From: Sphingomonas sp. IBVSS2
GTDB taxonomy: Bacteria > Pseudomonadota > Alphaproteobacteria > Sphingomonadales > Sphingomonadaceae
DNA: 64,000 nucleotides
Assembly: GCF_002127225.1 (NCBI RefSeq)
Contig: NZ_NFUR01000008.1
Span: 54,707-118,706, forward strand
Reading direction: 5' to 3'
Positions 49,268 to 57,818 of this stretch are shown piece by piece. The notes beneath the pieces are model-generated. The model made no database searches, was not told the origin of the DNA, and saw only the letters and a list, made by a program, of their open reading frames with translations. The translations under genes and the position numbers were made by a program. Each line of letters opens with the position of its first letter. Within the stretch, counting starts at the first letter, position 1.

Positions 49268-50080
49268 ATGAGCAAGATCTGGTTTATCACGGGCGCTGGA
49301 CGCGGCTTCGGCCGCCTCTGGGCGGAGGGTGCTCTCGCGCGCGGCGACAAGGTTGTCGCCGCGGTGCGCAATCTGGATGCCATCGCCGACATGGTCAGCA
49401 CCTATGGCGATCAGGTATTGCCGTTGCGTCTCGACGTCACCGACCGCGACGCCGTGTTCGAGGCGGTGGCAACGGCACATGCCCATTTCGGCCGGCTCGA
49501 TATCATTTTGAGCAATGCCGGTTACGGCCTCATGGGCACAGTCGAGGAGCTGAAGATTGCCGATATGCGGGCTGTCTTCGAGACGAATGTCTTCGGCACG
49601 ATTTCCCTCGTTCAGGCCGCATTGCCGTTCCTTCGCGCCCAGGGCAGCGGTCATATCCTTCCCGTTTCGAGCGTGGCCGGCTTGCACACCTTTCCGACCG
49701 TGGCGATCTACGCCGCGACGAAGTTCGCCATCGAGGGCTTTGCCGAAGGGCTCGCTGCCGAGGTCGGAGCCTTCGGAATCAAAACGACACTCATCGAGCC
49801 GGGAGCCTATGCGACCGAGTTCGGTACTTCGCTGCAAGTCGCAGAGCCGATTGCGGCGTACGACAATGTGCGGGACGATCTCGCCCAGCTGATGACAACC
49901 ATCGTGTTCGGCGATCCGGCAGCGACCTGGCCGGCCATCGCGAAGCTCGTGGATTCCGACAATCCGCCTTTGCGACTGCTGCTGGGCGATGGCCTGCCGC
50001 TGGTCCGTCACGTCTATGACGAGCGGATGAAAACCTGGGAAGCGTGGGAGGATGTCTCCAAGGCCGCGCACCGCGGGTAG
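49268..50080 (+). CDS. Short-chain dehydrogenase/reductase (SDR)
   Basis: 270 residues from the ATG at 49268 (AAAGGA before it). Classical SDR: cofactor motif WFITGAGRGFGRLWAE, DVTDRD, NAG at LSNAGYGLMG, active-site Ser in LPVSSVAGLH and YxxxK in IYAATKFAIEGFAEGLAAEV. Arg/Asn around AAVRNLD suggests NADP preference, weakly. It is divergent from the TetR regulator, an arrangement common for stress- or xenobiotic-inducible SDRs. Substrate cannot be told from sequence. Confidence 0.9.
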   Translation: MSKIWFITGAGRGFGRLWAEGALARGDKVVAAVRNLDAIADMVSTYGDQVLPLRLDVTDRDAVFEAVATAHAHFGRLDIILSNAGYGLMGTVEELKIADMRAVFETNVFGTISLVQAALPFLRAQGSGHILPVSSVAGLHTFPTVAIYAATKFAIEGFAEGLAAEVGAFGIKTTLIEPGAYATEFGTSLQVAEPIAAYDNVRDDLAQLMTTIVFGDPAATWPAIAKLVDSDNPPLRLLLGDGLPLVRHVYDERMKTWEAWEDVSKAAHRG

Positions 50081-50136
50081 TTTGATCAATAGCCCGGCTG
50101 CGTTGACGTACGCGCAGGCGGAATTCAGCCACGATC

Positions 50137-50165
50137 GTAGCCATGAACCGACGGTTCATGGCTAC
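50137..50165. repeat. Perfect 13-bp inverted repeat
   Basis: GTAGCCATGAACC / GGTTCATGGCTAC around a 3-base centre (GAC), in the 50081-50623 gap between the SDR and catalase genes. It could be an operator or a hairpin; no U-tract follows. The remaining ~450 bp before the catalase gene contain only short frames I do not recognise. Confidence 0.6.
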
Positions 50166-50623
50166 ATCTCGCATGCGCGGTGCTATGGACGACGACGCCA
50201 AACCCGTAGAGCGCCACCCCACCGCGACGTGGACTGGCGCATCTTTCCCGGAGCCGCCCTGCCCTGGCGCGCCAACGCCGGATTCCTTGCCTGCGCGGCC
50301 ATCACCGCGTTTGCGATGTGCGCGATGCGCCCATCGCGGTCAAAGTCGTCACCGAATTTCCTTTATCACGACAATATCGAGCCGTGCTGCGCGCCCCGTC
50401 CTGCGAAGCAGTCCGGGCAAGAGCGCACGACAAGATCAGCGTCTGCTCCGCCGCAACGTTACGACGACACGGACGTCGCGCTTGGCTGATTGCTCCGCGT
50501 TTCAAAGATCGATCCCTTCGTTTTCTCAGACACAGACAAGCAATTTCACCCGCTGCGCCCGCCCGAGCATGAAGCGCCATCGACGGCCAAGACAGGCACG
50601 GCGGTAAAAAGAGGAAATCGTCT

Positions 50624-52285
50624 ATGAAAATCTCCGCATACTCCGCCAGGCTCGCAGTGCGCGCCTCGATCAGCTTGCTCGCGCTCTCCGGCGGCACCGC
50701 GTTTGCGCAGTCCGGCGACCTGCAGGTTGCACCGCGGATGAACACCGTGATGCTTCCGGCCGACGCGGGAACGACGATGGAGGTCCCGGCAAGTTCCGCA
50801 CCGGCGACGGCGTCAAACATGACCCGGGACAACGGCGCACCGATCGGCGCCAACCGCAACAGCAAGACCCCCGGTGATCATGGCCCGGTGCTGCTGGAGG
50901 ATACGACGCTCCTTGAAAAACTCGCGCGCTTCGACCGCGAACGCATTCCCGAACGCGTCGTGCATCCGCGCGGCACCGGCGCCCATGGCGTATTCCGGGC
51001 GACCGCGGACATTGCCGATATCACCAAGGCTTCGCTTTTCCAGGCAGGAAAGGAAACGCCGGTCTTCGTCCGCTTCTCGAGCGTCATCCATCCCTCGGGA
51101 AGCCCCGAGGGATTGCGCGACCCGCGCGGGTTCGCGACGAAATTCTACACGGACCAGGGCAACTGGGATCTCGTCGGCAACAATCTTCCGGTCTTCTTCA
51201 TTCGCGACGCGATCCAGTTTCCGGACATGGTTCATTCGCTGAAGCCGTCGCCAGTGACCAACAAGCAGGACCCGAACCGCTTTTTCGATTTCTTCTCGGC
51301 AACGCCCGAGGCCACCAACATGCTCACGCATGTCTATTCGAACCTCGGCACACCCGCTTCCTATCGATTGATGGACGGAAATGGCGTCCACGCTTTCAAG
51401 CTCGTGAGCAGCGAGGGTAAAATCACCTTCGCCAAGTTCCGCTGGGTCAGCCGGCAGGGCGTGAAGAATCTCACCGCAAAGGATGCCGGAGCGGCTCCCT
51501 TCAACTTCATGACGGACGATCTGTACCGCGAGGTCGGCAAAGGGAATTTTCCGACCTGGGACCTGATGATCCAGACCATGACGGCGGATCAGTTCGCCTC
51601 GCTGAACTACAATCCGTTCGACGATACCAAGGAATGGCTGGGCGTGCCGTTCCGCAAGATCGGCGAGATGACGTTGAACCGGATGCCGGCCAACTTCTTC
51701 GAATTCACCGAACAATCGGCCTTTGCGCCGGCAAATATGGTGCCGGGGATCGAAGCGTCGCCCGACAGGATGCTCCAGGGCCGCCTGTTCAGCTATTCGG
51801 ACACGCAGCGCTACCGGGTCGGTGCCAACGTCATGCAGTTGCCGGTCAACAGGCCGCTCGTCCCCGTCGTGAACAATTCTCAGGACGGTGTCCTCGATCA
51901 GTCAGGCAGCGCTTCGAATGTGAATTATTTCCCCGCTGTCGAAGCAAGGCAGGTTGCCCCGCAATTTGCGCAGTCGACCTATGCGGTCAATGCCACGGTC
52001 GATGCGCGACCGATCGAAAAGAGCAACAATTTCGAGCAGGCCGGCATCTTCTACCGCTCGCTTTCAGCGAAGGATAAGACGGATCTCGTCGCCAATCTGG
52101 CGGGCGACCTGAGCCAGGTACGATCCGACCGGACCCGCACGATCATGGTCAGCTATTTCTACCAGGCCGACCCCGATTACGGGAAACGCCTCGCACTGGC
52201 GGCGAATGTAAAACTGGCCGAAGTCGCCAAGGCGGTGGCGGAATATGAGACCGCCTATCCACAGCAACGCCTGGCGGTGCGCTGA
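50624..52285 (+). CDS. katB: Exported monofunctional haem catalase (KatB-like)
   Basis: 553 residues with a Sec signal peptide (about 1-28, ...GGTAFA-Q), so the enzyme is periplasmic. Catalase motifs: FDRERIPERVVHPRGTGAHGVF with the distal His, NNLPVFFIRDAIQFPDM with the active-site Asn, and RMLQGRLFSYSDTQRYR with the proximal Tyr haem ligand. Small-subunit type, without the flavodoxin-like C-terminal domain. GAGGAAA precedes the ATG. It converts H2O2 to water and oxygen, protecting the periplasm. An ankyrin-repeat gene follows, as in katB-ankB pairs of other proteobacteria. Confidence 0.93.
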   Translation: MKISAYSARLAVRASISLLALSGGTAFAQSGDLQVAPRMNTVMLPADAGTTMEVPASSAPATASNMTRDNGAPIGANRNSKTPGDHGPVLLEDTTLLEKLARFDRERIPERVVHPRGTGAHGVFRATADIADITKASLFQAGKETPVFVRFSSVIHPSGSPEGLRDPRGFATKFYTDQGNWDLVGNNLPVFFIRDAIQFPDMVHSLKPSPVTNKQDPNRFFDFFSATPEATNMLTHVYSNLGTPASYRLMDGNGVHAFKLVSSEGKITFAKFRWVSRQGVKNLTAKDAGAAPFNFMTDDLYREVGKGNFPTWDLMIQTMTADQFASLNYNPFDDTKEWLGVPFRKIGEMTLNRMPANFFEFTEQSAFAPANMVPGIEASPDRMLQGRLFSYSDTQRYRVGANVMQLPVNRPLVPVVNNSQDGVLDQSGSASNVNYFPAVEARQVAPQFAQSTYAVNATVDARPIEKSNNFEQAGIFYRSLSAKDKTDLVANLAGDLSQVRSDRTRTIMVSYFYQADPDYGKRLALAANVKLAEVAKAVAEYETAYPQQRLAVR

Positions 52286-52302
52286 GTCAAGTTGAGCCCA
52301 TC

Positions 52303-52333
52303 CTCCGGGGCGGCTTCACCGCCGTTCCCGGAG
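52303..52333 (+). terminator. Hairpin between catalase and ankyrin genes
   Basis: CTCCGGG (52303-52309) pairs with CCCGGAG (52327-52333), with a further GGCGG/CCGCC inner stem. It may reduce read-through from the catalase gene, giving less ankyrin protein than catalase. Confidence 0.5.
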
Positions 52334-52357
52334 CCTCTTTCCCTGGAGCTAATTCCG

Positions 52358-52915
52358 ATGCTTGGCATCCTGTTCTACGCATCCTTCACGATCCTTGTCC
52401 CCGCCCAGGCGACCACCGGTGGCATGCCGTCGCCCGAGCGGCGGCAAGAGCTGTTGTTCGAGGCTGCCCGTCTGGGCCGTTCGGAAATGATCCCGCCACT
52501 TCTCAAAGCCGGTGCCGATATCGATCGCTATGATGCCCGCGGTTTCACCCCGCTTATTCTTGCGGCCTATAACGGCCATGCCGCAGCCGTCGATGTTCTG
52601 ATCGCGCAGGGAGCAGATGCGTGCAAGCCGGATGGCACACAGGGCAACACCGCTCAAATGGGCGTTGCATTCAAAGGCCATGACGAGATTGCGGCGCGCC
52701 TGTTGAAGGCCGGATGCGACGTCAATGCGCGTAACAAGGCAGGCCAGACAGCGATCATGATGGCCGCACTCTTTGGGCGGACCGCGCAGGTCGACATGCT
52801 CCTGAAGGCCGGGGCAGACCCGGCAATCGTCGACAACGCTGGCCGCACGGCGCGTAGCGTGGCAGCCGGGCAAGGCGCCGAAGCCGTCGTGCGCCGTCTC
52901 GACCGGAGCAACTAG
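52358..52915 (+). CDS. ankB: Exported ankyrin-repeat protein (AnkB-like)
   Basis: 185 residues from the ATG at 52358 (signal MLGILFYASFTILVPAQA). About four ankyrin repeats follow: ELLFEAARLGRSEMIPPLLKAGADID, GFTPLILAAYNGHAAAVDVLIAQGAD, NTAQMGVAFKGHDEIAARLLKAGCDV and GQTAIMMAALFGRTAQVDMLLKAGAD. In Pseudomonas the AnkB protein is needed for full activity of the periplasmic catalase KatB, probably as a scaffold or chaperone. The gene order here is the same, 72 bp after the catalase stop. Confidence 0.85.
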   Translation: MLGILFYASFTILVPAQATTGGMPSPERRQELLFEAARLGRSEMIPPLLKAGADIDRYDARGFTPLILAAYNGHAAAVDVLIAQGADACKPDGTQGNTAQMGVAFKGHDEIAARLLKAGCDVNARNKAGQTAIMMAALFGRTAQVDMLLKAGADPAIVDNAGRTARSVAAGQGAEAVVRRLDRSN

Positions 52916-53143
52916 CGCGCCGCGATCGACCGCGCCCAACCCCTTCAAAGCCAGCCGGCCAGGAATTTTCCGGAGCCCTCAATCATGCACGATCCTGGTG
53001 CCGGTCTGTCCGGGTAGGAAGCAGCTGAAAACCTGACGATCCACGGGCGAGCCCCAGGCGACCCCCAATACCACAAGCAACCTGCCGCTCTCGGTCGAGC
53101 GGCGGGATGGAGCGGATTTGCGTCAATTTCCGGGAGCCATCCC

Positions 53144-55399
53144 ATGATGAAAGAGAGTCGCCACACGATGAAATTGCAAAGCATAAGGACAAAACTCCTC
53201 ACCGCCGCCGCGATCGTAGCGAGCACCTGCAGCACCGCGGCCCAGGCCCAATCCGAGGCGGACGCCGCCGATGAGATCGTGGTCACTGCCGAGAAGCGCG
53301 AAACGCGCCTGTTGGACGTGGCCGCTCCGATCTCGGTAATCAACGGCGAACGCATCGCCGAACGCGGCGTCTCCGATTTCGAGGGCCTGGTCGAACAAAT
53401 CCCGGGCGTCAGCATCACCGCCGACTATGGTAGCGGGGCGTCGAAGGTGATCAGCATCCGCGGCGTTGGCGGATCGGATGACTACCGCCCGAACGGCAGT
53501 CCCTCCGTGGCGCTGCATGTCGATAACATCTACCAGTCGTCCAACGCCTTCCTGGTCATGCCCTTCTTCGACGTCGAACGCGTCGAGGTGCTGAAGGGGC
53601 CGCAAGGCACCCTCTATGGCCGCAACAGCACGGCCGGCGTGATCGACCTGATCACGCGCTCCAAGAGCGACGAATTCAATGGCTACGCCACCGGCCAGTA
53701 TGAGAGCTTCGATCGCGTGAAGGTGGAAGGCGCGGTCGGCATTCCGATCGCTCCGGGAATCGGCCTGCGCCTGGCCGGCCTTGTCGACCAGGGCGGCGGC
53801 TTCCAGAAGGGCAAGGGCGCCGGCACGCTTGCGGGCCGCACCCTCTTCCCCGGCGCGCCCGCGATTTCCGATCCCGGCACCCGCGACGGCTGGGGCGACC
53901 GCGACCTGTTCGCCGGCCGCGCCACGCTCGACGCCGCGTTCTCGGCCGACACCCATCTGGTCCTGAAGCTGTTCGGCAGCCGCGATCGCGGCGAGAACCA
54001 AGTGCCGGACTCGCGCGACGGCAAGTCCAATCTAGGCTTTGTCGAACCCGACAACGACCCATACACCTTCTACTCTGATCGCTATCCGAACCGGTCGACC
54101 GACCTCTGGGGCGCCTCCGCCTCGTTCTCGCAAAAGCTCGGCGACGCGATGACGCTCGACCTGGTCGGCGGTTACCAGGCGGCGGACCGCTACATCGAAG
54201 GCGAAGGCTTTGGCACACCCGCTCGTATCTTCGACTTCAACTTCTCCGACCGCATCCGGCAACATTCGCTCGAGGCGCGTCTGTCACGCCGTGACAAGGG
54301 CCCGATCGATTGGGTCATCGGTGGCTACTATATCAAGGACAAGGTCGACTTTCGCAGCGACCTGATCTCTACGGACCAACTCGGCAGCACCGTGATGAGC
54401 GACTATCATCAGGAGCGCGAGAGCAAGGCGGTGTTCGGCCAGGCGGACCTGAAGCTCACCTCGCGCATCACGCTTTCGGGCGGCCTGCGCTACACCGCCG
54501 ACAACTCCAGCTTCGCCGGCGCCACGACCGACACCAATCCGCTGGGCATCTCGATCGTACGGGTCGCCCTGCCGAGCGTTCCCGTGGTCTTCGACCAGGA
54601 CTTCGACGAAGACAATCTGTCTGGACGCGCCACGCTTTCGTTCCGCCCCACCGACAACACCAACCTCTGGGCTTCGTTCGGCAAGGGCTACAAGGCCGGC
54701 GGCTTCGATGGTTCGACGATCTGGAGCGCCGTCGAGGCGCTGCCGTTCAAATCGGAGAATGTGCTGGCCTATGAGGCCGGGTTCAAATTCTCCGGCAGGA
54801 GCGGCCTGTTCCTCAATATCGACGGCTTCTACTACAAGTTCGACGATCTTCAGGCCAACACCACGACGCTCATCCCGGGCACGACGACGCCGGCCAACGT
54901 CCGCACGAATGTCGCCGAGGCGCGCGTCTATGGCGTCGATATCGCCGCCGGCGCCACGCTGCTGCGTTCCGGCCCCCACCGCCTGAAGGTCGATGGCGGA
55001 GTGACGCTCCTCGCCTCGAAGATCCTGAAGTTCGACTCCTCGAACCCCGCCATCGTCGCCGTCAACCTGGGCAACGACCTGCCGGCCTCGCCGAAATTCT
55101 CCGGCAACGCCCAGGCCGCCTATAGCTATGTCGCCGATCGATGGACCATGACGGCGACCATCGATGCGCGCCACAAGAGCAGCGAGTTCAAGCGGCTGAA
55201 CAACACGCCGGGCACCGAGGCGCCGGCCTATACGCTGCTCAATGCGCGGCTCGACCTGAGGCTGACCCAGAGCGGACTGGGCTTCTTCGTCTACGGCCGC
55301 AACCTGACCGACGAAGTCTATTACGCCGATATCGCCGCCGCCAACCGGCTCTCCGGCTCGCCGCGCGTCTTCGGCGCCGGCATCAACCTGCAATTTTGA
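53144..55399 (+). CDS. TonB-dependent receptor paired with a metallophosphoesterase
   Basis: 751 residues; a second ATG eight codons in (53168) is a possible start. Signal peptide ends at AAQAQ. TonB box DEIVVTAEKRE, plug with SIRGVGGSDDYRPNGSPSV and RVEVLKGPQGTLYGRNSTAGVIDLI, barrel ending FGAGINLQF. This is the common sphingomonad TBDR family. The stop lies 14 bp before an exported metallophosphoesterase gene, so the two form an operon. The receptor likely takes up a phosphorylated compound or the product of the esterase. The 52916-53143 gap shows no gene. Confidence 0.92.
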   Translation: MMKESRHTMKLQSIRTKLLTAAAIVASTCSTAAQAQSEADAADEIVVTAEKRETRLLDVAAPISVINGERIAERGVSDFEGLVEQIPGVSITADYGSGASKVISIRGVGGSDDYRPNGSPSVALHVDNIYQSSNAFLVMPFFDVERVEVLKGPQGTLYGRNSTAGVIDLITRSKSDEFNGYATGQYESFDRVKVEGAVGIPIAPGIGLRLAGLVDQGGGFQKGKGAGTLAGRTLFPGAPAISDPGTRDGWGDRDLFAGRATLDAAFSADTHLVLKLFGSRDRGENQVPDSRDGKSNLGFVEPDNDPYTFYSDRYPNRSTDLWGASASFSQKLGDAMTLDLVGGYQAADRYIEGEGFGTPARIFDFNFSDRIRQHSLEARLSRRDKGPIDWVIGGYYIKDKVDFRSDLISTDQLGSTVMSDYHQERESKAVFGQADLKLTSRITLSGGLRYTADNSSFAGATTDTNPLGISIVRVALPSVPVVFDQDFDEDNLSGRATLSFRPTDNTNLWASFGKGYKAGGFDGSTIWSAVEALPFKSENVLAYEAGFKFSGRSGLFLNIDGFYYKFDDLQANTTTLIPGTTTPANVRTNVAEARVYGVDIAAGATLLRSGPHRLKVDGGVTLLASKILKFDSSNPAIVAVNLGNDLPASPKFSGNAQAAYSYVADRWTMTATIDARHKSSEFKRLNNTPGTEAPAYTLLNARLDLRLTQSGLGFFVYGRNLTDEVYYADIAAANRLSGSPRVFGAGINLQF

Positions 55400-55413
55400 A
55401 GAAGGAACCAGGA

Positions 55414-56730
55414 ATGCGCTTTCAACATTGCGCCGCGCTGCTGGCGCTGGCCTTGGGCTCGACGGCGAGCATCGCGCCGGTCACCGCCAATGAGACCGGC
55501 AAACGCGACCCCGGCAGCTTCACCATCGCCGTGATCCCGGACACCCAGAACTATCTCGACTATGCGCACCAGACCGAGGAGGGCTTCCCCTTCAACGCGC
55601 GCGAAATCTTCTATGACCAGATGGCCTATATCGCCCGCAACGCGCAGTCCGAAGGCGGCGATATCGCCTTCGCCGTCGCGGTCGGCGACGTCTGGCAGCA
55701 CGCCACAAGCAAGATGGATGACGCCCATGCCCGTATGGGGCTGAAGGCCATTCCCAACAAATTGGCCGATTCCATTCTCGCGCCGGATCAACGCGCGGTC
55801 ACGGTCGAGATGCCGATCGCCCGCAAGGGGTATCGCATGATCGCCGGCAAGCTGCCCTTCGCGGTGGTGCCCGGCAATCACGATTATGACGCCAACTGGT
55901 CCGACAGCCGCTTCCCGCCCGCCGAGGACTATCGCAATCCGGGCACCAACAAATATCCCTATGGCCAGCTCCATTATGGCGGCCTGGCGAACTTCAACGC
56001 CGTGTTCGGGAAGGACAGCGACCTCTTCAAAGGCAAGCCCTGGTATGTCGGCAGCCACAATGGCGGAGCCAACAGCGCGGCCCTGTTCACCGCGGGCGGC
56101 TATCGCTTCCTGCACATCGGGCTGGAGATGGCGCCGACCGACGAGGTCCTGGCCTGGGCGGAGGCGCAAGTGAAGGCCCATCCCGGCCTGCCGACGATCG
56201 TCACCATCCACGACCATCTGAGCCCGGCTGGCAAGCGCGAGCCGATATCCGTCGTGGACTTCAAGGCGGTGCATTCCGAGCACAACAATGCCGAAGACCT
56301 GTGGACCAAGTTCCTTTCGCGGCACGACCAGATCTTCCTGGTGCTGAGCGGTCACCAGCACGGCCAGGCGCACCGGGTCGACAAGAACGCGATGGGCCAT
56401 GATGTCCACCAGGTGCTGGCCGACTATCAGGACCGCCACCAAAGCCTGATCCAGGCCGCGCCCGGCGTGAAGCCGCGGCTGGGACTGGGCATCGGCGACG
56501 GCTGGCTGCGCCTGATGCGCTTCGAACTGGGCGGTGCCGCGCCGCGTATCGTCGTCAGCACCTATTCGACGCTGTACAAGAGCAACGCGGCACAGCTCCC
56601 AACCTATTCGGCCTTCTACAAGGCGAAGGAAAAGCCGGAACTCAGCGACGCCGCTTTCGTGGGCGAGGAAGAGTTCACGCTGCCGCTCGACGGTTTCGCG
56701 AACCGGTTTGCGCGCGCCCGAACGAAGTGA
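55414..56730 (+). CDS. Exported calcineurin-like metallophosphoesterase
   Basis: 438 residues from the ATG at 55414 (GAAGGA before it). Signal peptide ends near SIAPVTANE. All five blocks of the two-metal phosphoesterase fold are present: VIPDTQNYLD, AVAVGDVWQH, FAVVPGNHDYDAN, IVTIHDHLS and LVLSGHQHGQAH. The insert DYRNPGTNKYPYGQLHYGGLANF is that of DUF4397-like/purple-acid-type exo-enzymes, but I cannot name a substrate. It probably releases phosphate from an organic phosphate or cleaves a phosphodiester in the periplasm, for uptake with the TBDR. Confidence 0.9.
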   Translation: MRFQHCAALLALALGSTASIAPVTANETGKRDPGSFTIAVIPDTQNYLDYAHQTEEGFPFNAREIFYDQMAYIARNAQSEGGDIAFAVAVGDVWQHATSKMDDAHARMGLKAIPNKLADSILAPDQRAVTVEMPIARKGYRMIAGKLPFAVVPGNHDYDANWSDSRFPPAEDYRNPGTNKYPYGQLHYGGLANFNAVFGKDSDLFKGKPWYVGSHNGGANSAALFTAGGYRFLHIGLEMAPTDEVLAWAEAQVKAHPGLPTIVTIHDHLSPAGKREPISVVDFKAVHSEHNNAEDLWTKFLSRHDQIFLVLSGHQHGQAHRVDKNAMGHDVHQVLADYQDRHQSLIQAAPGVKPRLGLGIGDGWLRLMRFELGGAAPRIVVSTYSTLYKSNAAQLPTYSAFYKAKEKPELSDAAFVGEEEFTLPLDGFANRFARARTK

Positions 56731-56734
56731 CGAA

Positions 56735-56768
56735 AGAAGGCGGGTCTCCTTCGTGAGGCCCGCCTTCT
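56735..56768. terminator. Bidirectional terminator hairpin
   Basis: Perfect 10-bp stem AGAAGGCGGG / CCCGCCTTCT with a 14-base loop that can itself pair, between the convergent phosphoesterase and GATase genes. Confidence 0.8.
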
Positions 56769-56806
56769 AGCCCGGCCGGCGACGAGACGATTGCGCCGTT
56801 GATGGG

Positions 56807-57532
56807 TCAGCCTGAACGCGCAGCATAAGCCGCCTCCAGCTTGTCGAGAAAGCCGTATAGCTTCCCATTCATCTCGCCATAGTCATGACCTCGCAGCGCA
56901 TCGGGTTGCTGAACGAAGCGATGGTCACTCAGCGTCGCCAGCTCGCTTTCGGAGGCAGCGATCAGCAGTTCGATAACCTCGGGCGTGAATTCCATATGGC
57001 ACTGAAAGCCGTAGACCAGATCGCCATATTCGACGATCTGACGTGGACAACCTTCGCTGGTGGCGATGATTTTTGCGGTCGCGGTCAGGCCGGGCATGTC
57101 GTTGTGCCAGTGGCCGACCGCCAGTTCAGAGCCGAAGTCGGCGAACCTGGGGTGGGCTCGCCCCTCAGCTGTCAGCGCGATCGGAAACTTGCCGATCTCC
57201 TTTTCCGGGCTGTGCTCATGCGGCGCGCCAAGCGCCTCGCCGATCAGCTGCGAACCGAGGCAAATGCCGACCACCGGCTTGCCCGCCTCGATGAACCGGG
57301 CGATCAGCCCGCGTTCGGCTGTCGCATCGAAGTGCGGGCATTCGTCCGTGGTGGTCGCAGGCGATTGCGGGCCGCCCATGACGATTAGCATGTCATGATC
57401 GTTGGCCGAGATCGGGAGCCGGCCACCGTCATACAAGCGCGTGAACGACGCTGCGTGGCCGCGCGCTCTTGCCCAGATTTCATAGGCTCCGGGCGCTTCG
57501 AATGCCTCATGCATGACGAAATGAACCTTCAT
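56807..57532 (-). CDS. Class I glutamine amidotransferase-like protein
   Basis: 241 residues from MKVHFVMHEAFEAPGAYEIW; AGGAG precedes the ATG, so the longer upstream frame is rejected. Triad: nucleophilic Cys in VVGICLGSQLIGEAL, and His-Glu in GFQCHMEFTPEV. IVMGGPQSP is the oxyanion-side loop. Stand-alone proteins of this GuaA-like type hydrolyse glutamine or gamma-glutamyl compounds. It is the last gene of a four-gene operon, overlapping the small Cys-rich gene by 4 bp (ATGA). Confidence 0.88.
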   Translation of the reverse strand: MKVHFVMHEAFEAPGAYEIWARARGHAASFTRLYDGGRLPISANDHDMLIVMGGPQSPATTTDECPHFDATAERGLIARFIEAGKPVVGICLGSQLIGEALGAPHEHSPEKEIGKFPIALTAEGRAHPRFADFGSELAVGHWHNDMPGLTATAKIIATSEGCPRQIVEYGDLVYGFQCHMEFTPEVIELLIAASESELATLSDHRFVQQPDALRGHDYGEMNGKLYGFLDKLEAAYAARSG

Positions 57533-57816
57533 CGCACCACTCCTGTCGTGCTTTCCTTCCAGAGTTCGGTCAGCCTCCACGTCCGGTCGGGCTCGAACGC
57601 CGAAATACAGTTTATCCCGCAAGGGTCTTGGCAACATCCGTCGCCGGGGATGCCCTGCAACAACGCGGCGCGCCACAGCCGCTCCGTAGCGCGGTCGAAC
57701 CGTTTCTGATCGAAGCCCGACCGTTCATGCAAATGTTCGCCGCTCCCCGCCCCCTGATCGAGCAGGGCGAGGAGCGCTCGTTCATCCGCTGTCAGGGCGA
57801 TCGGACGAGTTCCCAT
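57529..57816 (-). CDS. Small protein with helix-turn-helix-like part and a CC-x3-C-x3-C cluster
   Basis: 95 residues, not recognised as a named family. The first 55 residues (LTADERALLALLDQGAG, LHERSGFDQKRFDRATERLWRAALL) have the length and amphipathic pattern of a winged helix. Then comes GDGCCQDPCGINCIS (about 58-72), four cysteines close enough to hold a metal or Fe-S cluster, and a short tail. It begins 2 bp after the aldolase stop and overlaps the GATase, so it is surely co-expressed. Possible roles: metal- or redox-responsive regulator of the operon, or a small electron-transfer/adaptor protein. Confidence 0.6.
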   Translation of the reverse strand: MGTRPIALTADERALLALLDQGAGSGEHLHERSGFDQKRFDRATERLWRAALLQGIPGDGCCQDPCGINCISAFEPDRTWRLTELWKESTTGVVR

Positions 57817-57818
57817 CC

